DNA of 16,235 bases from Candidatus Zixiibacteriota bacterium (GTDB taxonomy: Bacteria; SM23-81; DAOVCL01). Positions 1 to 5,355 of this stretch are shown piece after piece (the stretch's first letter is position 1; each line of letters begins with the position of its first letter). The notes below the pieces were generated by a model, which was not told the DNA's origin, did not search any database, and worked only from the letters and a program-made list of their open reading frames with translations. The translations under genes and the position numbers were made by a program. The stretch covers positions 1 to 16,235 of the forward strand of contig DAOVCL010000021.1 in the NCBI GenBank assembly GCA_030670005.1, read 5' to 3'.

Positions 1-484
1 GGACAGGCTCCGCGAGAAATCTTTTTGGCAACAAAACGCAAAATTCTAATGAACATCTCGTTTTTAGGTACCGTGCTCATACAGATTCCTCCCCTTCGGT
101 CGGAATGACAACGTCCTTTACTGAACTTTTACAGTCTGTTAAAGTTGAGAGAAAGCTTTATATTCATATTGATTTAGTTGGTAAGAATTTTGTGGGCGAA
201 GCGAACCAAGTTTTAGAGAGGAGCCTCTACACCGTTCAACGCATTCGATCTATCGAGGGAACTGCCCTCAATTTGCAGATTAGGCTTTCTGTTTAACCAT
301 CAACCAATGAGAACTTAGCTCCCTTCGGTCGCTAATTTCTCCACAGGGTCTCTCGGCCCTCTGGCGCTTCGCAATCCTGGGCTTGCTCGGATTGCTCCGC
401 TGTCACCCTTGAAGGGGGCCTGCCCCCTTCAAACTACCCTCGACATTTCGGAATTTCTTAGAAATTCCAAAATGTTTTGTGTAG
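1..484. other. Gene-poor palindrome-rich spacer
   Basis: I see no convincing gene here. A 63-codon frame at 105-296 starts inside a spacer word (cttcggtcggaatgaca) and lacks a ribosome binding site. Similar spacer-like words recur at about 320-410 (cttcggtcgc, gcttcgcaatcc, ttgctcggattgctccgc). A perfect 10-bp stem with a 4-nt loop lies at 409-432 (ttgaaggggg / cccccttcaa). A 16-bp near-palindrome with one mismatch and a one-base centre lies at 443-475, with its core at 450-468 (ggaatttct-t-agaaattcc). Neither hairpin has a following T-tract, so neither is a clear terminator. Confidence 0.5.
443..475. repeat. 33-bp near-perfect palindrome
   Basis: The arms acatttcggaatttct and agaaattccaaaatgt pair with a single mismatch around one central base. 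The element ends about 10 bases before the nrdG2-like remnant at 485. A palindrome with a one-base centre is a poor RNA hairpin, so a DNA-level role (dimeric protein site, cruciform, mobile-element end) or a decayed repeat is as likely as an RNA role. Confidence 0.6.
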
Positions 485-553
485 GTGAAAATCGAAGGTT
501 TACAGGATTTTTCCACAGTTGATTATCCAGGGGAGATAATTACTGGCTTATGA
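485..553 (+). pseudogene. 5' remnant of an NrdG2-type radical-SAM activase gene
   Basis: A GTG-started frame of 22 codons reads VKIEGLQDFSTVDYPGEIIT then GL and a TGA stop. It matches the first 22 residues of the intact gene at 7153 at 14 of 22 positions (STVDYPG identical) and about 49 of 66 bases, including a 17-base identical run. The frame stops before the CxxxCxxC cluster motif, and I see no continuation in the downstream bases. The divergence suggests an old paralogue that was truncated rather than a recent duplicate. The match is clearly visible in the sequence. Calling it a decayed gene is inference, because a chance leader peptide of this similarity is improbable. Confidence 0.65.
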
Positions 554-592
554 GGGTTTTGAAATAGTTCTGAAAGAGGCACGGAACCACGG

Positions 593-650
593 GTTCGATA
601 AATCGAACTTCTACAAAGGCTTGGGATGTAGGGGTCGGATTTATCCGACC
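593..650. repeat. Two tandem small-loop palindromes
   Basis: Two perfect inverted repeats lie 24 bases apart: gttcgat-aa-atcgaac at 593-608 and ggtcggat-tt-atccgacc at 633-650. Both have 2-nt centres and different sequences. They lie between the nrdG2 remnant and the HD-domain gene. The first superficially resembles a tRNA T-arm, but no acceptor or anticodon arms accompany it. Confidence 0.6.
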
Positions 651-693
651 AGAATGAAGTAGGACTTTGGGGGTGAAAGCGCAAATTGGGGGC

Positions 694-722
694 TGGAATC
701 CATTGTGACACAGTGGATTCCA
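694..722. repeat. 29-bp palindrome upstream of the HD-domain gene
   Basis: Arms tggaatccattgtg and cacagtggattcca flank a single central A. The only non-Watson-Crick position is a T/G pair, which would be a G-U wobble in RNA. It ends 40 bases before the TTG start at 763, a position compatible with an operator or leader structure. No partner protein can be named from the sequence. Confidence 0.6.
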
Positions 723-762
723 ATGTGTAAAACGCTTAGCTTATTTAAGGGAGGTTGCAACA

Positions 763-1326
763 TTGAGAGATAAGATTGAGGAATTATTTGGTCGACAACT
801 GAAGAAGATCGAGGACCCTGATTTACGAACAAAGGTTGTCGACATCTGGGTGAACGCAGCCCAGAGAGGGGGATGGAAAGCCAATGAGTTGGAAAGGATA
901 CCTTTCACCTTGCTTACTGATACAAAAGGCATAAGCCTGATTGAGCATACGATTGCCGTTACGGAGGGCGCACTGGGACTGGCAAATTCGATGAAGGAGA
1001 GCTACAGGGAGATGCCCTTTGAAATCGATTTTGACTGGCTTATTGCCGGTGGATTGTTGCATGATGTGGGAAAGCTACTTGAGATTGAAAAGACTGAGGG
1101 TGGATATAGAAAAAGTTACAGCGGCAAATGCGCACGACATCCTATATCTGGTGCCATTATGGTGGCTCAGGCTGGACTGCCAGAGGAGATTGTCAATATA
1201 GTAGCCTGCCATGCAAAAGAAGGGGAAGGTAGGCCCAAAAGGGTTGAAACTATCTTGATTCACCAGACTGATTTTGCCACTTTTGATCCAATGGTTATGT
1301 TAGAAAAAGGGCTCCTGATAACTTGA
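763..1326 (+). CDS. HD-domain metal-dependent phosphohydrolase
   Basis: A 187-residue cytosolic protein of the HD superfamily, whose members hydrolyse phosphate esters or nucleotides using bound divalent metals. The signature is complete: H62, the H100-D101 doublet in LLHDVGK, H126 in the RHPISG segment, H150 and D170. The first 55 residues are a helical lead-in. No second domain, signal peptide or membrane segment is visible. The start is TTG at 763, supported by a gggagg Shine-Dalgarno sequence at 749-754. The substrate cannot be inferred. It precedes the organic-acid module but is separated from it by about 440 bases of repeat-rich spacer, so co-transcription is uncertain. The fold assignment is secure; any role in the module is a guess. 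Confidence 0.85.
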   Translation: MRDKIEELFGRQLKKIEDPDLRTKVVDIWVNAAQRGGWKANELERIPFTLLTDTKGISLIEHTIAVTEGALGLANSMKESYREMPFEIDFDWLIAGGLLHDVGKLLEIEKTEGGYRKSYSGKCARHPISGAIMVAQAGLPEEIVNIVACHAKEGEGRPKRVETILIHQTDFATFDPMVMLEKGLLIT

Positions 1327-1401
1327 TAGTATAGGAAATCCCCTGTTATAACCACAGCAAACTGGGATGTGGGAGACATCTCCCACAACTCCTTGAAGAT
1401 G

Positions 1402-1567
1402 GAACACGAATGACACGAATAAACGAATCTACTCGAATGGGAGACTCGTGTGTCGTAGATCGTTGCTCGTAGATCGGGTAATGGGGTGGAGGAAAGCTGA
1501 GTGCTGATGGCTGAAAGCCGAGTCAATTAGGATTTGTGCTATTTGTCCATTCGTGGAATTCGTGTTC
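1402..1567. repeat. 166-bp element with 19-bp inverted ends
   Basis: The left end (1402-1420, gaacacgaatgacacgaat) and the reverse complement of the right end (1549-1567, gaacacgaattccacgaat) agree at 17 of 19 positions. The same 12-base word tggaacacgaat recurs at 3663-3674. The interior has no coding potential. The structure resembles a non-autonomous miniature element or a decayed long hairpin. No target-site duplication is obvious. Confidence 0.5.
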
Positions 1568-1585
1568 AAGGCCTTATCAACATGA

Positions 1586-1636
1586 GGTGGCAAAAGCCCT
1601 CTTCTGCCACCAACCGCCCTCAGATGAGGGCGGTTG
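1586..1636. repeat. Two adjacent hairpins upstream of the dehydratase gene
   Basis: The first is ggtggca at 1586-1592 with tgccacc at 1605-1611, loop 12. The second is a 12-bp perfect palindrome, caaccgccctca at 1611-1622 and tgagggcggttg at 1625-1636, with a 2-base centre. They share base 1611, so both stems cannot be complete at once. They could form alternative structures in a leader RNA about 135 bases ahead of the dehydratase start. This is visible structure without a demonstrated function. Confidence 0.5.
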
Positions 1637-1770
1637 ACGGCTCAGGAATTTCAATTTTCCAATTTTCCATCTTTTGGGCAGGTGCCCTACCAGCACAGAG
1701 AAAATCAAAAGAATCTGCGTTAATCTGCGTTCCAAGGGCCCGGCCGAAGCGTGTTCAGTTTAGGAGGAAT

Positions 1771-3591
1771 ATGGGGAAGACTATAATTGAAAAGATCATC
1801 GGAAACCATACAGATAAGCCAGTGGCCCCTGGTGATGTGGTGGATATGTTCATCGATACAAGAATTGCTCGCGATTTCGGTGGTGCTAATGTAGTAAAGA
1901 ATTTAGAAAATTACGATTTACCCATAGATAACCCGGAAAGGACCTTCTTCACCTTTGATTGCAATCCTGGGGGGTCCGACCAAAGGTATGCGAGCAACCA
2001 GCAGATGTGCCGTAACTTCGCCAGAAAAAACGGGATCAGGGTTTATGACATTAATGCGGGCATTGGAACCCATTTAGCCATAGATGAGGGGCTGATTTGC
2101 CCGGGGGAGACATTGGTGAGTACGGATTCCCATGCCAATATAGTGGGAGCTGTTGCCGCTTTTGGGCAAGGGATGGGAGACCAGGACATTGCCTATGCCT
2201 TTGCCAAGGGAAGGATCTGGTTTAAGGTCCCACCTACTATAAAAATTGTCTTTGAAGGTGAACCTTCCCCGACAGCAACGCCAAAGGATATTGTGCTTGC
2301 TATGCTGAGAGAGTTAGGTGCTTCTGGTATGCTGGGTTTTGCTTCCGAGCTCTATGGAGATTTTATGGATAGGCTCGACCTTTCGGGGAGAATCACTATT
2401 GCTTCAATGGCCACTGAGATGGGAGGTATTTGTAGTCTTTTCCCGCCAAGTGAGAGGATAATAAAGCATTGCCGAAGGGTGAGAACTAAGAATTGCATGC
2501 CAATCTATGCTGATAAAGATGCAGATTATACCAAGGTCGTAGAGATCAAGCTTGATGGTTTGGACCCTCTCATCTCTCGGCCTGGTCATCCAGAAGATGT
2601 GGTGCCAGTATCAGCGGTAGCAGGCCAAAAAATTGATTCGGCATTCATCGGCTCTTGCACAAATGGTAGGTTCGACGATTTACTTGTTGTTGCGGATATT
2701 CTAAAAAACAGGAAGGTTGCCCCTGGTGTAGTCTTAAAGATAGTTCCCTCAACTGACAGGATATGGCAACTCTGCTTGAGGAAGGGGTTGATTTCCATAT
2801 TTAAGGAGGCGGGTGCCCTGGTGGGTAATGCTGGGTGTGCTGGCTGTGCCGCCGGACAGATAGGCCAAAATGGTCCTGGTGAGATAACCATTAGCACAGG
2901 CAACCGTAACTTTCCTGGCAAACAAGGGAAGGGAGATGTCTATCTTGCCTCACCTGCTACTGCTGCCGCCTCTGCCGTTGCTGGGCATATAACCACAGTA
3001 GACAAAATACCGGATAGGCCCTCCCTTTTTGCCATACCTGTAGTATCTAAAGGTAAAGCTATATATCCCAGCAAAACTGGGATCTCCCCTCAAAAGGTTA
3101 AGAAGCCAACAAAGATTATAGGTAAGATATGGGTTATAGACCAAGATAACATCGATACAGATATGATCTACCATAACCGATACCTCACTATTACCGACAT
3201 CAACCAGATGGGGCAATATGCCTTTAGCAATCTGCCGGGGTGGCAAGATTTCCCTCAAAGGACGGAACCTGGTAACATCATCATCACAGGTAAAAATTTC
3301 GGCTGTGGGTCAAGCAGGCAGCAGGCTGTGGATTGCTTCAGAGCACTGGAGATAGGTATGATAATTGCAGAATCTTTTGGTGCTATTTATGAGAGAAATG
3401 CCATAAATGTCGGTTTTCCAGTTATGATTGCACATAGGATAAAAAGCTTAAATCTACATTCTGGGGATGAGATTGAGGTTGATTTTCTCAGTGGTCGAAT
3501 TCAGAAGTTGGGGACTAAGCAGAGCATCACAGGTAATCCCTTTTCTGAGGTTCAGCTTGACATCTATTATCGTGGAGGACTTCTAAGGTAG
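1771..3591 (+). CDS. Fused LeuC-LeuD-type hydro-lyase (aconitase superfamily)
   Basis: A 606-residue cytosolic 4Fe-4S dehydratase that joins the large catalytic and small swivel subunits usually encoded as separate leuC and leuD genes. Cluster ligands are C296 in GSCTNGR, and C356 and C359 in AGCAGC; the 60-plus-3 spacing matches the LeuC pattern. The large part spans roughly 1-410 and includes STDSHANIVG at about 117-126. The swivel part spans roughly 450-606, with DTD at 462-464 and GCGSSRQQA at 511-519 (R516 equivalent to the substrate-binding arginine). The specificity loop reads YLTI at 471-474, unlike the YLRT and YLVY loops described for methanogen homoaconitase and isopropylmalate isomerase. 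An open frame extends 79 codons upstream through spacer repeats, but ATG 1771 with aggagg at 1762-1767 is the real start. The substrate may be isocitrate/citrate, mesaconate/citramalate or another hydroxyacid; neighbouring citrate-lyase-type genes favour a C5 or C6 acid. Confidence 0.88.
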   Translation: MGKTIIEKIIGNHTDKPVAPGDVVDMFIDTRIARDFGGANVVKNLENYDLPIDNPERTFFTFDCNPGGSDQRYASNQQMCRNFARKNGIRVYDINAGIGTHLAIDEGLICPGETLVSTDSHANIVGAVAAFGQGMGDQDIAYAFAKGRIWFKVPPTIKIVFEGEPSPTATPKDIVLAMLRELGASGMLGFASELYGDFMDRLDLSGRITIASMATEMGGICSLFPPSERIIKHCRRVRTKNCMPIYADKDADYTKVVEIKLDGLDPLISRPGHPEDVVPVSAVAGQKIDSAFIGSCTNGRFDDLLVVADILKNRKVAPGVVLKIVPSTDRIWQLCLRKGLISIFKEAGALVGNAGCAGCAAGQIGQNGPGEITISTGNRNFPGKQGKGDVYLASPATAAASAVAGHITTVDKIPDRPSLFAIPVVSKGKAIYPSKTGISPQKVKKPTKIIGKIWVIDQDNIDTDMIYHNRYLTITDINQMGQYAFSNLPGWQDFPQRTEPGNIIITGKNFGCGSSRQQAVDCFRALEIGMIIAESFGAIYERNAINVGFPVMIAHRIKSLNLHSGDEIEVDFLSGRIQKLGTKQSITGNPFSEVQLDIYYRGGLLR

Positions 3592-3679
3592 AAAGAAAAG
3601 CTCAGGGGCAGAATTGCCTTAGAGAACAAGGGCCGCGGATTACACGGATTTCACTGAATCTCTGGAACACGAATAGATA

Positions 3680-3823
3680 AATTTACCACGGAACTACAAA
3701 GCTTACCACGGAAATTCACGGAATCACACGAAAAAAAAGCCAAAAGTTAAAAACGAGGTTTGTAATAGTCATTCGTGATCCCTGTTTTTCTGTGCATAGT
3801 CCGTGGTTATCCGTGGTGAAATT
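3680..3823. repeat. Inverted-word element of the accacgga family
   Basis: The left side holds aatttaccacgga (3680-3692) and further copies of accacgga and attcacgga up to about 3725. The right side carries the complementary tccgtggttatccgtggtgaaatt (about 3800-3823, split here by position). Direct-oriented copies accacagaatctcacgga follow at 3824-3841. The interior is A-rich and non-coding. The degenerate multi-copy ends suggest a foldable or formerly mobile intergenic repeat. Confidence 0.45.
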
Positions 3824-3864
3824 ACCACAGAATCTCACGGAATTACATAGTGGGTTCTCCGCTC

Positions 3865-4047
3865 TAACCGCAAAGAGCCCAAAGAAAACGCCAAGGCCGC
3901 TGAGAAAAGTCCTTTATTGCCTTTATCGCACCGTGCGGCTTTAGCGCACGGCCCAAGGGAAATGGCACTCAGTGGGAGAAGGCTTGTCCACCATCTACAT
4001 TCAAACCTTTGCCTTCTCTGCGCTTACTTGGTGAGTTCTGCGGTTAA
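3865..4047. repeat. Inverted-word element of the taaccgcaaagag family
   Basis: The left end starts taaccgcaaagagc at 3865. The right end finishes gagttctgcggtta (about 4034-4047), whose reverse complement is taaccgcagaactc. Inner words aacgccaagg (left) and the ccttctctgcgc region (right) also oppose loosely. A 7-bp hairpin at 3931-3951 lies near the middle. It has the same architecture as the preceding element but different sequence. Confidence 0.4.
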
Positions 4048-4101
4048 AAACTTCGTTAAAAAAACAAGATCTGGCAAAATTGTAGTATAGAGGAGGTAAT
4101 T

Positions 4102-5349
4102 ATGGCCACTATAGCTGAGGTGGGAAGAAAGGAGAGGGCATCAGACTGCTGGGTTAGGCTGGAGATTACTGAAAGAGGAGGTATTGAAATTGGCTTGAAG
4201 AGCAAGGTTAAGTCAATGTATGGAGAGTCAATAAGAGATCTGGCAAAGAAGATGATGAAATTCTTTGGCATTGAGAATGCCTCCCTTTATATTGAAGATG
4301 GTGGCACACTGCCGTTTGTTTTGAAAGCAAGAATTGAATCCGCAGTCAAGAGGTGCTTGCCGGCTACAAAGAAGGAATTTCTTGCTGAAATCACACCCCA
4401 AAATCTCTATCGAGTGGATCGTGACCGTTTCCGCAGGAGCAGACTTTATGTGCCAGGAGACCAGCCGAGGTTAATAATTAACGCCGGCCTATACAAACCC
4501 GATGGTGTTATTCTGGATCTGGAGGATAGCGTGGCGCCCAGCGAGAAGGAATCTGCCCGATTCATAGTGCGCAACGGCTTGCGTGAGGTGGATTTCTTTG
4601 GTGCAGAGCGGATGATGCGCATAAACCAGTTACCAATGGGTCTAACTGATCTGGCTTTTGCAGTCCCTCACGGAGTCCATACCATCCTGATTCCCAAATG
4701 TGAGGATGATGAGACGGTCAAAGAGGTTGATGCCAAGATTCAAGAGCTGCGGAGCCAGTATGGGATAGATAACGAAGTCTACCTGATGCCGATAATAGAA
4801 GGTGCATTAGGGACGATTAATGCTTACAAAATCGCTACTGCCTCCCCAAATATTGTGGCTTTGACGATTGGTCTTGAAGATTTTGCTGCTGACATTGGGG
4901 CTGAGCGCACAAGGGAGGGGATCGAGAGTCTACTTGCCCGAGAGTCGGTAGTTCTTGCCGCCCGAGCAGCGGGCATTCAACCCATTGACAGTGTATTTTC
5001 TGATGTGGCAGATGAGGAGGGTCTAAGGGAGAGCGTGTTGGAGGCAAAAAAACTTGGTTTTGAGGGAAAGGGGTGTATTCATCCTAACCAGATCAAGATA
5101 ATACACGAAAAATTTGCCCCCACTGAGCAGGAAATTGAGCGAGCGAAACGAATAAGCCTGGCACTTGAGGAGGCCCAAAGGAAAGGCGCTGGTGTTGTGG
5201 CACTGGGGAGTAAGATGATAGATCCCCCGGTAGTAAAACGAGCAGAAAGGATATTAAGGCTTGCCATCCTCAATGGTCAGCTTCCAAAGAATTGGAAGGA
5301 ATCCTTGAGGGGAGATCTGCAGGATTCTGGAGAAGCCATAAGGAGGTAA
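4102..5349 (+). CDS. Citrate lyase-type fusion: acyl-carrier (CitD) plus beta subunit (CitE)
   Basis: A 415-residue protein in which a CitD-like carrier domain (about 1-90) precedes a CitE-like TIM-barrel lyase (about 110-415). CitE cleaves citryl-ACP (or a related acyl-ACP) into acetyl-ACP and a 2-oxoacid. In the barrel, RLYVPGDQPRL (about 114-124), LDLEDSV (138-144), R173 in MRINQ, E233 in IIEGALG and GLEDF (257-261) match Mg and substrate sites of the family. The carrier part keeps the CitD pattern (IEIGLKSKV, YGESIRDL, ARIES), but the prosthetic-group region reads KERASDC, where typical CitD proteins have LESGD or LESSD. S14 is the only nearby serine. Start ATG 4102 has a strong aggagg at 4091-4096. 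citF begins 6 bases after the stop, so the two genes form an operon. It could be a citrate or a citramalate lyase; no citC, citX or citG lies in the window. Confidence 0.9.
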   Translation: MATIAEVGRKERASDCWVRLEITERGGIEIGLKSKVKSMYGESIRDLAKKMMKFFGIENASLYIEDGGTLPFVLKARIESAVKRCLPATKKEFLAEITPQNLYRVDRDRFRRSRLYVPGDQPRLIINAGLYKPDGVILDLEDSVAPSEKESARFIVRNGLREVDFFGAERMMRINQLPMGLTDLAFAVPHGVHTILIPKCEDDETVKEVDAKIQELRSQYGIDNEVYLMPIIEGALGTINAYKIATASPNIVALTIGLEDFAADIGAERTREGIESLLARESVVLAARAAGIQPIDSVFSDVADEEGLRESVLEAKKLGFEGKGCIHPNQIKIIHEKFAPTEQEIERAKRISLALEEAQRKGAGVVALGSKMIDPPVVKRAERILRLAILNGQLPKNWKESLRGDLQDSGEAIRR

Positions 5350-5355
5350 ATAAGG

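Larger units (their letters stand above)
1327..1770. other. Repeat-rich spacer between the HD gene and the dehydratase gene
   Basis: There is no gene here. A 9-bp hairpin at 1368-1387 (tgtgggaga-ca-tctcccaca) follows the HD gene, without a T-tract. A long inverted-arm element spans 1402-1567. Tandem echoes lie within and after it: gtagatcg occurs twice near 1457-1479, the ctgatggctgaaagc type near 1503-1520, aattttcc twice near 1650-1670, and aatctgcgtt then taatctgcgtt near 1711-1731. Two hairpins sit at 1586-1636. The Shine-Dalgarno of the next gene is at 1762-1767. Confidence 0.6.
3592..4101. other. Repeat-rich spacer between the dehydratase and citDE genes
   Basis: A 510-base gap without a gene, filled almost entirely by two long elements with opposing degenerate ends (3680-3823 and 3865-4047). 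A compact hairpin at 3931-3951 (ccgtgcg / cgcacgg, 7-nt loop) lies inside the second. The word tggaacacgaat at 3663-3674 also occurs at 1400-1411. A strong Shine-Dalgarno, aggagg at 4091-4096, serves the citDE gene. No convincing promoter was found. Confidence 0.55.

Noticed and set aside
105..296. 63-codon ORF in the first spacer
   Set aside because: Its ATG lies inside a spacer word, it has no Shine-Dalgarno, and its translation matches no family I recognise.
588..612. tRNA T-arm-like ggttcgataaatcgaac
   Set aside because: It is a simple palindrome with a 2-base centre, and no acceptor, D or anticodon arms can be built around it.
1534..1770. 79-codon upstream extension of the dehydratase frame
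   Set aside because: It runs through inverted-repeat and spacer words, lacks homology to the family N-terminus, and a strong Shine-Dalgarno marks ATG 1771.
1327..4101. CRISPR array in the repeat-rich spacers
   Set aside because: Repeated words are short, degenerate, in both orientations and irregularly spaced; there is no constant repeat-spacer period.
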